Shown: positions 23,092-34,794 of the stretch, piece by piece
Layout: each line of letters begins with the position of its first letter
Position numbering within the stretch: the stretch's first letter is position 1
Assembly: GCA_010015805.1 (NCBI GenBank)
Contig: ML978123.1
Span: 248,001 to 312,000, forward strand
Direction: 5' to 3'
Source: Rhizodiscina lignyota
Lineage: Eukaryota > Ascomycota > Dothideomycetes > Aulographales > Rhizodiscinaceae
DNA length: 64,000 nt
Translations under genes and position numbers: made by a program
Notes under the pieces: generated by a model
Database searches by the model: none
What the model was told of the DNA's origin: nothing
The model's input: the letters and a program-made list of their open reading frames with translations, nothing else

Positions 23092-26000
23092 TCATTGTGG
23101 CAAGCTGATTTCTGTACAGCCTTTGAGTAATCGCCCCCACACTGCCTTGCTTCGAGAGTCCTCGTTATTGCTCTCGATCCCAATCAGCGTTTGCCTGTCG
23201 CCGATGATTATCACGCCAGCTCTTGCTCGTGTCATGGCAACGTTCAGACGCCGCATATCGTCCAGAAACCCGAGTTTGGAATGAACATTGCACCGCACCG
23301 TAACGAAGATGATAATATCCGCTTCACGGCCCTGATAACCATCAATGCTGGAGACTGTATATTTTGGGAGCGCCGATTGTAGCTTTTCTCTCTGTCTCGC
23401 GTATGGCGTGAGGATCGCAATGTCCGAGTCAAGCGGAGTTGGATTTTCTGCGGGACTCGTTGCCGACTCAGGCGCGGAAGAAAGGAGCTTGCAGGTCTGT
23501 CGACACACATTGATTTGCCCATCATTTGACTTCGACTGACCCCCAAGATCCTCAGCGTCCGAGCACTGTATGAATACCTTGCGGGAGTTGGCTGGCCAAG
23601 GAAATTTCGATGCTGTGAGCGGTATCGTTTCCGCGCTCTTTGCTGTCCCAAGTTTGCTCTCATAGAATTCTGCTGAACTGAAAGCACATATGTCTGGGTG
23701 CATTCTGTATTGAGTATCCAGCATAACCCTGGCAATACCAGGGCGCTCCGGCATGCCGTAGTGTCGTTCAAAGAGGGATATATGGTAGTCGACAACCGCA
23801 GCATGTTTCTGAACTGTGGCTCGGAGCTGAACATGGTCGCCAACTAGAATGGCACGCGAACATCCCTTTGTCAGAGGTATCAAGCTCGCCGGTTCTGTCT
23901 GCTGAGAGGCTTCGTCGATGAGTACAACGTCGAAGAGTTCTTGACGAAGCAGGCCTAGCGCAGCGCCTACGCAGGTAGTAAAGACTAGCCTGCTCTCTTC
24001 AACTCGTTTCTGAGCCAACTTATAACCTGAAAAACTGTTTGAGATCTCTTTGCCCACCATCGCATCACAAGTGAACTCGCGTAAGGTGCTTGAGACTTTG
24101 CTAAGCTACACAGCAGTCAGCCGAATCCAGATTGGATAAGCCACCCCAAGAAAGAGGAGCTGTGAAACTCGATTCTGCTAATGAGTAGGGTAATGCTTAC
24201 CGTTGTTGATACCCTTAGTGGCTTGACACCGGTCAACTCTGGACCTTGCTCCATGATAAATCGTTGCAAGATGTTGTCAACGGCGTTGTGGGTGGGTGCT
24301 GTCACTAAGAACCGTTTATGTGGCAGCTGAATGAGCAACTCCTTCAATATAGCAACAATGGTCTTCGTCTTTCCTGTTCCCGGCGGGCCCCACAAGAATG
24401 ACAGAGGGTTTGTCAATGCAGCCGCAAGAGCTGTGTTCTGACTCTCGTTGAGTGCATCGCTATATTTGATGTCCAGCTTGCCCCCAGTGAATTCGATTTG
24501 GTTCTCTTGAAGGCCGACAAGGCTAGCGTACAGCTTGCAATTCGCTGTTTTTCCGGCGTAGAAGACGGTTACGGCATCGAACATTGCCTTGCTGGTAACG
24601 AAAGATCCGCAATGAGTCGGGATCCAGCTACATTCTTTTGCATACGATGGGATGTTATGCAAGCACCGGAACCTGGCCGATCCCAACTCGGAGTTTATGA
24701 CAATCGCATCCATCGAGTACGGTTTGGATATCGGGGCGTTTTGGGGCGGATCCGATGCTCGTAGCCGGACATGGTCACCGGCTCTTAAGGCGTGGACCGG
24801 AGAATCAATGCGCACCGTGGCTTTTACGACACCAAATCCCTCGTCGAGACCATCTGGTATCAAATCCAAATACACTCTTGAGGTTTTGCTAGCGCTTGTA
24901 GCCTCGTCAATATGATCGATCGCAATCCCGATGATGCTTTTGACGAATTGCTGGATGACTGGCAATCTGCCAATTAGTATTCTGCTCGTTTCAGGCTCGA
25001 TGCACTCTAGAAGAATATCTAAGGCCGTTTCCGGATCCTGAACGGAGAGCGCGACAAGCTGTACAATCCCTGAAAGGTCTTGCATAGACATATGCTTTAA
25101 CTCCCGCAGCAGAATTAGAATCGGATCTCGAATGAACGCTTGATGTGAATTGGCAGCAAGAATCAACTGCCTCAGTAGAAGGGGCGCAGTATGCACCAAG
25201 TCATCCTCCAAAGAATCCTTATGGGCTGCCCAAGTCTGTGACTTGAAGAAGAGTGGTACCAAGTACACTACATTCGGGAGGAAGGTCAGAAGAGAGCTGA
25301 CTACTTTGTTCTGCGGAATTGCGCTATTTGGTCGATTGTCAAGAAGATGGGTGTAAATTTCGCGGAGCCGAGTCTTTTCATCCAGGTCCTTGAGCAAAGT
25401 CAAGATATCGAATATGGTGTTAATCGAGGTCAGATGTTGAAATTTGGAGAGATTGTGATCGCGCATTATTTCCGCTACCGATGGATCAAGCTCAGCCCAG
25501 TCGACGTCCTTGATGCTTGGAATCCGGTACTCCTTCTGTTGCTGCTCGAACAGAGGAAGAACCTCGTCAGTGTCAACATAGTGCAACCATTGATCTAGCA
25601 GTTGCATGGACTTGACATCTCTGTTGCTGATGACGAAGATTTCCTTGACCTTGTCAGTACACGGTGCTGCGCCTCGAAGTATTACATACCGCAGCCAGAA
25701 TACCCGCTCTGTTCATCCTACCAACATGTGTTTGGATATCTTTCCCGATTTTTTGAAGAGCGACGCTCGCTCTGCAATCAAAGTTGACTCCTTCTTCGAC
25801 CGTTTGGTGCCTCTGCCTTCTCCGGTCGCCATTGTTCTTGATGTTGCGATGAGACGATTCATCAGACTGGCTTCGAGTTAAGTACACGAAAGTGTTTCCT
25901 CTTTTCAGCTCATAAAGTTGAAATGTTGACTCGTCGCAATATAATCTGAAGTTAACCTTTGTTGGAGTTGCTCTATAGTGCACCGATTGGGACCCTTGTG

Positions 26001-28476
26001 ACTGAGGAAATGCCAAAACGCGTACGCTGGCATCAACTTGAACTTCACTGGCCTTTGGAATTTTTTGTGGAACGTATATGGCCAGTGTAAGACGCTCGTC
26101 TGGTTGCAGGATTATCAGCTTCTTGTGGAATACCTCTAAAGAGCGACATGCCGAGTGGAGAAATTGGCCCATTCGCTCCGTGGCCGAACTGAAAACTGGC
26201 TTCCAGTGGAGAGCATGATGGTCCAGCTTGAACCGGCTCAACTCTGCCGGCTCGAGCAATGATGACTGCAACAAGCCGTTTCTGACCAGACTTGGGAGCT
26301 GTTTCGACGAAGGAAGTGTGCCGAGCATCCAGATCTGTTGCTCATCACTGAGCTTACTGAAGTCAAAGAACGGCGCAAACTCTGTGATGTCGGCATTGTT
26401 CCGGGTGCACCAACGAAGTGTCATTTGGATAAGTTCGAACTCAGATACAGCAATTCTGTCCCTGCTCAAGAGTAAATCCATAGCATCGACCTCGTAATCC
26501 AAGCAAGACAGGTTGCTTGCAGTCTCAGCTTCAATCTTCTCTTTGGCCGCAGCGTGCAAGACATCTAAAATAAACGGTGGGGATGTCTGGGGAGGTTCCG
26601 GCGGATCTTCGAGATTTACAGGAACTCGGATGCGGTTGCCATCGACGCACTGGGAGAAGAGTCGATTTAGCTGTTGACACTCTGGACTGAGTGGACCTTT
26701 GAGTCTCGCCCACTTCAGATACAAGTTCTTGACCCGACCGAGGGAGGCATTGGTATATCTTGCAAAGAATTCAGCTCTATCATCATCAGTGATCTGATTG
26801 AATGATATTGGTTCCTTCACTCCGGGATAAAGAGCGGGCTGGGAAATTAGGCGTGGAATGATATCTGGATCCCAAGTCACGAAGACTGGTGCATTCTGTC
26901 AGTTATATGTAAACACTGCCGTTATCTGGGAAAACGATGGAAAAGAAAATAGCAAATGTCTTTGTGCACTCACATTTATCGCCATCTAGGTCACCACCGG
27001 ACATTAAGTCGGCACTCGGTCTCTTGCCGCACGTGGGGAATACGATACAGTCGATGAGGTGCGCAAACTCTGGAACATCCACAGCTTTGAACTTTTGCAA
27101 ATCGCCAGGGTGCAGGCAAGGGTTCCTGGTCACCATAACTTCGGTATTCATTATGGTCATTGCCCGACCATCGCCGTCCAGCGTGGTTCTCACGAAGCAG
27201 GTGCCTGGCTTGAGAATTCCGTTCGTACCAGGTTCGCCAGATGGATCACAGATTCCAAAGAGCAGCCGAGACTGCGGAATTAGGATGCGACATCTCTGTT
27301 CATTGTATTTGTTGAGCATTCGAGCATGTTCCTGTTTGATTAGACCCCGCAGGTCTCGGTGAACAGACGGTACGCCATCTATGAGAAGTCTCTCTGCAAG
27401 ATCGAGCCGGTTGAGATACGAGAGAAATTGAAATGCGGCTCTGTTATCCCCTTGGACGGCTTTATGTAAGAACTGGAGATATGTGTCCTGTTTCTGTAGT
27501 ATTGTCTCAACAGCTACTCCGAGAGAGTTCAGCAGTAGAACAACTTCATCGTTAAGGTAGCCGAAAGCATAAGGCTAGAAGCAGATCAGCAATTATTCTC
27601 GTAGAGCACTGCAATACTACTTCTTACCTTGGAATATTCAACTACAGATAAGGAGAGATCCTTTGCATCGCTAAACTTTTTCATGGAAGCTCGAAATTGA
27701 ACCTGCGTCTGCCCTTTTAGTTCTGGACAGAGTGTCAGTACCCCTTTGTAGCCTCGGTATCGAATCTGGAACACCGATGGGAGGTATCTCTTGTTCCTGA
27801 ACGCAATATTTCGTCGCTGAACGAGTTGTCTTGCCAAGGTCGCCGAAATCCGCCCACAGCCGTCAGTGAACATGTAGTCTCCAGAGGTGATATCATCGAT
27901 ATCTTCACAGCGATTGGGTGAAAGTTCTAGGGCCATATCTGCACTCGAAAATAAGAGGCCGATACGTTTCGCTTTCTTGCCGACAGATTTGAGCTTCGAA
28001 AAGTCGCCCATCGCTTCGACTTTGACGGATATTTCCTGCTTGGTAGCCGCAAACATAAAGCAACTTCTTGACTTGAGCTGACTGTTGCTATGGCCGAAGA
28101 AGTGGTATCTCACGCCATTGAGGATGATCCCAGTTTTTAGAAGTCTCGCAATGTAGTCTGCCGAATCTCTTCCCGGAGCTAATCGAAGGGGGTCATTAGG
28201 ATTCAACTTCGGCTCCCGTAGGCGAAAGTCTGCAAAAGAGAGTAACATGAAACGGTGGAGAGGGTCCGAACGAGTGACTCTGGTGGAAGGGGCATTTTCA
28301 AGTCGCAATTGAATGCCCTGCTTTGACAGCGATGACACTAGCTGAATAGACTTGACAAGTCCAGCGTCGTCAAGTTTATCAGCACGAGGGAGATTCGGAA
28401 CGGTAAATTCCCATTTTGTGTCGTTCGCAAGTATTTCTTTCTGTAGTGTGCTCACAGGAAACCGAAGTTTGCTCAT
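23092..28476 (-). CDS. RNA-dependent RNA polymerase fused to UPF1-type SF1 helicase
   Basis: Proposed exons 28476-27628, 27574-26974, 26885-25690, 25649-24201, 24105-23092; their sum, 5109 bases, is divisible by three (1702 residues). The N-terminal part is a cellular RdRP of the QDE-1/SAD-1/Rdp1 type: YMFTDGCGRIS, YRGYKGVL, then the catalytic MSGGDLDGD (aspartates at 478, 480, 482). Joining exon 2 to 3 at CACCAG gives the family sequence DGDKFFVTWDPD. After about 400 further residues comes an SF1B helicase with all motifs: WGPPGTGKT, TAPTHNAVDN, LIDEASQQTEP, LVGDHVQLRATV, TQYRMHPDI, SIDGYQGREAD, NVAMTRARAG. The join depends on a 40-nt intron (25689-25650; 46 nt with the next AG). Such polymerases make double-stranded RNA for Dicer in quelling or meiotic silencing; the helicase resembles Hrr1/SAD-3. 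It could instead be two adjacent genes. Confidence 0.85.
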
Positions 28477-28699
28477 GGCGAGTTGGACCGAGTTGGTTTG
28501 TGGCGCTTTCGCAGCAGCATGAGAGAGTCGAAGGAAGAGTACGAAGAGCCTAGAGGATCGAATGGCTTGTTCGATTGCTTGTCCTATTTAGGTGGATGTT
28601 GCATATGCTGTGTAACCACGTGAGATTCGCACATCAAACGGTCTGACACTCTAAATATTGGCTGTTCGCGAGGCTCAAAGTAAACCCCACAAGTTCAAA
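28477..28699. promoter_or_regulatory. short divergent promoter region
   Basis: Only 223 bases separate the start of the RdRP-helicase from the ATG of the P-loop protein. On the minus strand the RdRP frame stays open without ATG back to about 28587, next to an AG that could be a splice acceptor, so the RdRP may start in an upstream exon. Confidence 0.4.
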
Positions 28700-29323
28700 A
28701 TGGGGGATCCTAAGAATATCTTTGTTATTGGTGCTCAGTGCACAGGCAAATCAACCCTAGTCAATGGTCTAGAAGGGCATTTCTCACAGAGTCTCAGCCT
28801 TGCTCCAAGTCCCAGCATCATTCGGGAGGTTGCACGTTCTGTGCTCCATAAATACGGCTTCACTCGAGATGACATCTTGAACTCTCCTGAGCGCGCCCTA
28901 CAACTGCAAGAAAAAATCCTGGAAGCTCAATTTGAAGCTGAGGGCGCTATCTTAGACGACCTAACAACAAAATGGTACATTTCCGACCGGTCTGGCCTGG
29001 ATCCAATCGTCTACGCCTACCTGTATGTCAGTGAAGAGTCTGCTCAGAGACTGCTTGCGTCTCCGATATGGACAGCATTAGAAAGCAATATGAAAGGAGG
29101 ACTCGTGATCCTTTGCGAGGCTGGATGCAGCTGGCTTGTTGATGATGGGACGAGGCTGATGCCAAAAGACGATAAAGACTGGGAGAGAGTGGACTTGGCT
29201 TTCAGGATGCTACTCGATATGCGAGACATTGAGTATATCTTGCTACCTCGCGATATGAAGGACCTTGAGCGGCGGATTGAGATTGTTGTAGAAGCCCATG
29301 GATCGCAAGTGCATGGCATGTGA
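28700..29323 (+). CDS. NadR/AAA_28-like P-loop ATPase
   Basis: Single-exon protein of 207 residues. Walker A is GAQCTGKST near residue 13-21. It is followed by SIIREVARSVLHKYG, and by YISDRSGLDPIVYA near residue 95, a DRS-type motif common to small nucleoside/nucleotide kinase folds related to the NadR C-terminal domain. The C-terminal part (WERVDLAFRMLL) fits the same fold. The substrate is unknown; nicotinamide riboside phosphorylation is one possibility. ATG 28700 is the first methionine and lies just before the beta strand leading to Walker A. It is divergent from the RdRP-helicase gene, but the head-to-head arrangement alone does not show a shared role. Confidence 0.8.
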   Translation: MGDPKNIFVIGAQCTGKSTLVNGLEGHFSQSLSLAPSPSIIREVARSVLHKYGFTRDDILNSPERALQLQEKILEAQFEAEGAILDDLTTKWYISDRSGLDPIVYAYLYVSEESAQRLLASPIWTALESNMKGGLVILCEAGCSWLVDDGTRLMPKDDKDWERVDLAFRMLLDMRDIEYILLPRDMKDLERRIEIVVEAHGSQVHGM

Positions 29324-30356
29324 GATGCAGGTAGAAATCATTGAGGCTGGAGTTCCCCCTGAGAAAAGTTACTTGTCCATAAATGGTTAGCGCGCTACAA
29401 TAGGAGGCCAAAGCAGAGGTTCCGACTGTTCATCCGGCTCCATCGAACTCTCCAGCACAGTCGAACGTGTGTACCTGCACATGATCGCGTATTATGCCTA
29501 AAAATTACCTTAATTTTAAGCCTCATAAGCACCTTTCGCTACATCTCTCAGGGGGCAGAGCTGTTGGGCGTTGACGGCGCTTGAGGCTCCTTGCGCAATG
29601 GCCGAACCGACTCAGCGGATTTCTCGATTGGATCCTGAGGAGGCTTGAACAACACTGAATAGGCGCCGATGACATTCTCCCCATATTATCGACATCAGTT
29701 TCTGGTGTTACTTAAGTATGAAGTCTTTTGCTGATTTGCCATCAACATGCCGTAAATTTACGGGAACTGCAAGGCAATTCGTGGCTTTCCAACGCCGCTC
29801 ATCTAATGGATATCAAAGGTACAGCTCTCACGAGGCTGCAGATTTTGCGACGACACTCCGCGCTTCTCGAGCACGTAACCTTTGTTGGACCCAAAATAGA
29901 TGGTTTAGAATTGGCAGGATTGGTTCCATACCAACATACTCCGTCGTAAACGCTGAGCTGCCCCTATCAATGTTGAAATTGCTCGGTGCTAACAGTTCCT
30001 ATGAGAAATGATTCGGAGAGGTGGAACTTACCAGGGCAGTGAGGCTATGATTGTGAAGGATTTTACTGTATTGGATCTCAGTTTGGAAAGAGATGGAAGC
30101 ATTTCGTGTTACAAGCACTGAGCCTCTTATTCACTTCAATGTTTTCCGCTATGCACGCCTCTAGAGCTTGACTTTCGCTATGCCTCCAAACGCCCAACGT
30201 GTCGCACTTGTTACCGTGGGGTTGTGCATGTCTGCCAACTCCTGTAAACTCCCAACATCTTAATTCCTGTACTTCGATGGGATCTTGTATGGGCGAGTCG
30301 CTGGGCCAAATGTACGCCATTCCATAGTTGTTCAACGAGTTGAGAGCAGTCATCCA
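29324..30356. other. intergenic, possible F-box/LRR remnant
   Basis: No intact gene recognised. At about 29728-29949 on the plus strand a frame reads NLRELQGN..LQILRRHSALLEHVTF, which recalls the leucine-rich part of fungal F-box proteins, but there is no F-box and the frame is short. Confidence 0.3.
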
Positions 30357-31049
30357 TCAATCGCTGTCGCTCCCACTTCCGGTCGGTCCGTCGTCGTCGT
30401 CCTCCTGCACGACATCGTCCGACATCAGGAACGAGTACTCCGCCTTCTGCAAGAAGCTTCGCAGCTCCGTGTTCCTCGGATCTACGAGGTCGAACGGCTT
30501 CAGCTTCGCCTTGTTCCGTATTCTGCAGTATCATTAGCCTTGCCTTCACCTCCTACGCATCTACCCTCTCTCAAAACTACATGCACATACCTAGGATCAC
30601 ACCCCGCATCCACCAAAATCTCCACCACCCCTCTCACCCTCTCCTCCCCCAGCTCCTCCTTCTCCCCCTTGTCCAGCCCATTCACCCACCGCACCGCCTT
30701 ATGCAGCGGCGTGTCGCCCTCCATGCGGTCCAGCGGGTCGACCTCCAGCCCCTCCTGGTCCAGCAGCAAGTCCAGCACCTCGTACGCACCGCATGCGGCT
30801 GCAACGTGCAGCGCGTGCGCGCCGATGCCGTCGGTGCTATGGTTGAGCACGTCAGTGAGTTGGGAGGGGCTGAGGGAGAAGTGGTCTTTGGAGTGGTGCA
30901 GCAGGTCGGAGAGGAGGTCGGTGTTGTTGCGGCGGCAGGACTCTAGGAGGAGTTCGCGGGGGGTGGCGCCCTGGGAGGTGATCAGTATGGTGGAGCGGTG
31001 TGGATATGGAAGTGTAGGATTAGGAATTGTGAGGTACCTCGTCTGCCAT
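30357..31049 (-). CDS. small conserved ankyrin-repeat protein
   Basis: Exons 31049-31038 (four codons, MADE), 30970-30591 and 30522-30357, 558 coding bases, 185 residues. Introns are GTACCT..CCCAG and GTATGT..CTGCAG. Begins with a conserved GATPRELLLESCRRNNTDLL helix pair, followed by ankyrin repeats (AHALHVAAACGAYEVLDLLL, GDTPLHKAVRW, VEILVDAGCDPRIRNKAK) and the conserved DLVDPRNTELR. The tail is acidic and ends GSDSD. The overall pattern matches a small ankyrin protein conserved across ascomycetes (yeast YCR051W-like); its function is unknown to me. Starts 361 bases from the RPC11 start, so the two may share a divergent promoter. Confidence 0.88.
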
Positions 31050-31410
31050 GGCCGCTTGAGATTTCTGGAATATGTTTGACTTTTTGGAGAGGAAGATTGA
31101 AGTTGATGAAGGAGATCCTCTTAGTAAGGAAGAGGACACCAGAAATGAGAAGAGAGAAGTGACTGCTTTGAAGTTAGAATTAAAGTTGAGGTGAGTAAGT
31201 GACTGAAGTCGCAGATTGGCGCGCGTCTCGAATGGCGCAGACTGACTGCAGTTGTCCAATGTGGCACGGACGCGTCGGCAAATGCCACGCTCCGATACCT
31301 CATGATTTATCGATAACAGCCCAGCTTCATAATTTTTCAACACTGCATCAACAAGAGTCAGAAGAGGGATTGACAGCTCTCTGAAGGCCCTTTGGCTCTA
31401 TTCACACAAG

Positions 31411-31891
31411 ATGTTGCTCTGTAAGTTTCCTCCTCGACATCGTATCTGCTCAGCATGCCTAACGCGCCTCACAGTCTGTCCAAATTGCAGCAACATGCTG
31501 CTCGTCGCGCGCACCCCCTCCACCACCGTCAACGGCGTCGAAGACCCCAGCTCCGGCCAGAACCGCTTCGAATGCCGTACGTGTCCGTACGCCTACGCGC
31601 TCGACGGCCGCTATTTCGAGCGCAAGTTCTTCCGCGCCAAAGTTGCAGAGGATGTGGTGGGTGGTTCGGAGGGCATCAAGGACAGGAGCAAGACTACGAG
31701 TGAGTTTTCACTCGAAGCAGGATGATGCGAGAGACAGGATATATTCTCTGATACAGCCAACAGTCCAATGCACGAACGAGAAGTGCGACGGCCAGGAGGC
31801 GCTGTTTTACCAGCTGCAGATTCGAAGCGCGGATGAGCCGATGACGAACTTCTACCAGTGTGTCAAGTGCAAGAAGGAGTGGAGGGATTGA
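31411..31891 (+). CDS. RPC11: RNA polymerase III subunit RPC11 (RPC10 type)
   Basis: Exons 31411-31420 (10 nt), 31475-31699 and 31764-31891 give 120 residues, near the 110 of yeast. The spliced N-terminus reads MLLFCPNCSNMLLV, the family's first zinc ribbon, completed by CRTCPYAY. The C-terminal TFIIS-like zinc ribbon is CTNEKCDG ... QIRSADEPMTNFYQC..C, with the acidic RSADE hairpin that stimulates RNA cleavage in the polymerase III active site. The subunit supports proofreading, termination and reinitiation on tRNA and 5S genes in the nucleus. The 10-nt first exon ends GTAAGT. Without splicing the zinc ribbon is lost, so the intron placement is secure. Confidence 0.95.
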
Positions 31892-33056
31892 TCTTTTGCG
31901 TGTGTTCTGATTTGGCGTTCAGCGGCATGGAGCACGAGCATTGGGCGGCGCAGTTCTGGATATACCCATTTGTGTTTAACAGGAAACCTTCCCTGGAAAA
32001 GATAGCTGCGCTTTATGGAAGCCAAAAGGGGGAATATGATTGAGATTCGCTCTCTACTGAGATTTACTAAACTTGTTAGAGCCATGTGAACTGGTCAGAT
32101 TCGAGCTAACGTATATTATATAAAGCCTTGGGATTCCTGTCGTGGCCATTGGCATCGCCATCACAACAGCAGCACGTCGTCCTATCGTGTGGGCCACAGC
32201 CTTCCATTACGCTGGGGTGCCGAATTTTACTTCCTTGATTTAGCAAGATTCCTAAAGTGTTTCAGAGATGCTCTCGTTTATGTTGAAGAGGGTGAGCTGT
32301 TATTTCTGCACTTTCGACCTTCATCGGAGAACAACCTCTTATATCTCTTCTATTAAGATGGATTGAGCCTGCCAAAGCCGTATGAGCAGGTTGATTTCGA
32401 GCCAACATATATCATATAGAGTTTTCAGATATTCTCTCGTCCATGTTGAAGAAGGGAAACTGTACCTTTCAACCTTTATGGTAGATCGGCTCGCTTTATC
32501 TCTCCCACGAACACAGATTAAGCTCATAAAAGCCGCGTCAGCCGGCTAATATTTAGCCAAAGCACAGCAAATCCACCCTTTAAAGACGCTATCGCTTGTG
32601 CGGAAGAACAGTCCTCAATTATGCTGCATATCACAGGCAATATCGTGGAGAGCTTGACAACATGAAATAATGCCCGAGTAAGTTAGAGAAGGTGTACGAA
32701 TAAGTCTTGCTCTTCAACACCAGCGAGGTATCTGTAAAAGCATGATTTGATATGATCGAGACTGTATTTGGTAAATATGCACGACTTCAATATGCACGGT
32801 CTACATTGTCTGAAGAGGGTATAACACCCTGAATTTTCAGCCCATGCTATCCGTCGCTCAATGACTTACTTCAGCACCCTCCACCTATGCTGTTTCTAGC
32901 AGCGTCTGCCTCTCCATATTCCATCCCCAGACCTCATTCGCCTTCAGGTTCTCCTAAAGTGCTCGGCGGTCCCGGGTATCGGCCGTGCTGGACGGAGTAC
33001 CGCTCTTTCCCGAAGGATTCACGCTTTTCGAGGGTAAATGTAGCTCGTCTACTCTT
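31892..33056. other. intergenic with degenerate tandem repeats
   Basis: No gene recognised. It contains the approximately 160-base repeat annotated at 32257-32560 and a related partial copy at about 32075-32121. Confidence 0.5.
32257..32560. repeat. two degenerate copies of a ~160-bp tandem repeat
   Basis: TTCAGAGATGCTCTCGTT (32261) recurs as TTCAGATATTCTCTCGTC (32424), each followed by a similar ATGTTGAAGARGG block and a pyrimidine-rich TATCTCT block. GATTGAGCCTGCCAAAGCCG (32361) recurs as GATTAAGCTCATAAAAGCCG (32516). The period is 155-163 bases. A third partial copy of the segment at 32372-32418 appears at 32075-32121. Copies differ by many point changes and a few indels, so the duplication is old. 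Confidence 0.65.
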
Positions 33057-33458
33057 TCAATGTGCCTCGAAGCTGGCAGCGACATTCCTCTCCATCATGG
33101 CGAACATCAACTCGGGCAGCTTGATGTCCTCGCGGAACTGGCGCTGCTGCAACAGCTCGAGCGCCTTGAGCGTCGGGCCGGGGTACGTCAGGTACTTGAT
33201 GTACTTGGGCTCGCGCCAGTACCGCAGGTAGTCGAGGTAGTTGATGAAGGCCGGGTCGTCGAAGTACTTCTGGGTGGCGAGGTAGTTGAGGTATTCTGGG
33301 TTCGCGAGGCTTTGTACGAACTGTGGTGGGAGTTGTCAGCTCTAGAGTATTTGTTAAGGACGCGTCAAGCTCGCGACGCGTACCTCGAGCTCCAGCTCGA
33401 AGCGCGAATAGCCCCCGTAGCAGGGCTCTGGAGGATTTTGGGGTGTTTGGTCGGCCAT
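33057..33458 (-). CDS. MED31: Mediator complex subunit 31 (SOH1)
   Basis: Exons 33458-33384 and 33320-33057 (63-nt intron GTACGC..CCACAG) give 112 residues, usual for the family. MED31 is a small helical subunit of the Mediator middle module, linking activators to RNA polymerase II in the nucleus. The SOH1 signature is complete: [20 protein letters not shown] after splicing, then [19 protein letters not shown] and [13 protein letters not shown]. The C-terminal MFAMMERN helix follows. The N-terminal extension is short and proline-rich. ATG 33458 is the only methionine before the conserved core. Confidence 0.95.
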
Positions 33459-34794
33459 TGCGATTGTCGGTGAGGTTGCAACTTGGTAAGCAATTTGAAA
33501 TGAAGTGGTGAGGGTGGAGCTAGAGGCTAGAGCGGCGCACAGACGCGAGCTATGAAGCGCAGATGGCAGTGCGTTGCGGGAGGGGCGTGGTGGAGGAGGT
33601 GGCGTGAAATTCGAAGCTCGAGCTCGCCGTCCAAAAGCCTCCGATGCAGGAGAAGCTCTTGGCCCCGCTCCCGCAAATCGCCAGGAACGCTTTGCTGGGA
33701 CCCGTGGCAGCTGGCCAATTTCCTAGCACAATGGCATTGTCCGCCGCATGCACCGAGGAGGTAGTCCGCTTCATGTCGCGGCTGCAGTGTGTAATCAGAG
33801 CAATAAGGCAGTGTCTGTCATGCGCGCCTCGTGACTTCCCCGTATTCACTAGGCATTCACTGCTCAGGCGAGAGCGGGCCTTGGCGCAGGAGCAAGCGAG
33901 CGCCAAGGCTGGAGGTGGTGGTGCAGTGGCAGTGGCAACCCAATCGGCGCGGACGAGCAGCGCTGTCGCTGCCTCTGCCTGCCTGCGCAATTCCTGTTTC
34001 CTCTGCCTCTCCGCCAGCACGCAGCGATCGTCGCGGCGTGCGGCGTACCTGACTGACTGACTGCCTGACTGACCTGAGAGCTGGCGGACTTGCATGGCCC
34101 GCCGCACGGCGAGTGAGGGCTACCCGCTAACTTCTAACCAGTTCGCGTGCGCCCTGACCAGCCAGACGGCCCCTGCACATCAGGCCAGAAGCACGGAGGA
34201 GAGGCCAATCGTCACACCTGATCTTCTTCACGAAACGCACCGCGCACAGAAGGCGTGCCTGCGTGAAGTCGACGCTCAAAGACACCCGTCCCCTGCCCTT
34301 CGCCGTCCCCTTCCTCTTCACTCCACTTCTCGCAATACATACCCTTTCGCACCGCTACTGTATTCTGAGTAAATTGCATTTCAATCGGCACGAGCATTCA
34401 CCACATTTACATTTCCGACCAGCGCGCCGATCTCACCCACGTCTCCGCTCTCGAAACCCCCAAGACCCCTTTCCTTGCTCCGCCCACGCCTCGCTGCTCG
34501 ATGCAATCAACCCTGATACACCGAGCCCAGAGCGCGTGAAGCATTGTCTACATTCTTGCCCTCCCCGGTGGGCCTGCAGCGCGCATAAGCAGCAGCACCC
34601 TCTTCTTTTTAATTTCCTCCCCGCTCCTCTTTGTTCCTTCAATCTTTTCCGCGCCGCACGCAAAACAAACACGGCGAAGCACGCGCGCACGAGATCCACC
34701 AACCTTCACCTTCACACTCGCCTCCCTCGCAACCTCGCAACGATCAAACACTGAGCGACGCCCAGCTGCGATCGGCACCGACGCCCAGCGAATC
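33459..34794. other. intergenic; upstream region of MED31 and pal1
   Basis: No gene recognised. The right half (about 34260-34790) is strongly pyrimidine-rich on the plus strand and probably forms a long pal1 leader. GC-rich antisense frames here lack motifs. Confidence 0.4.
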
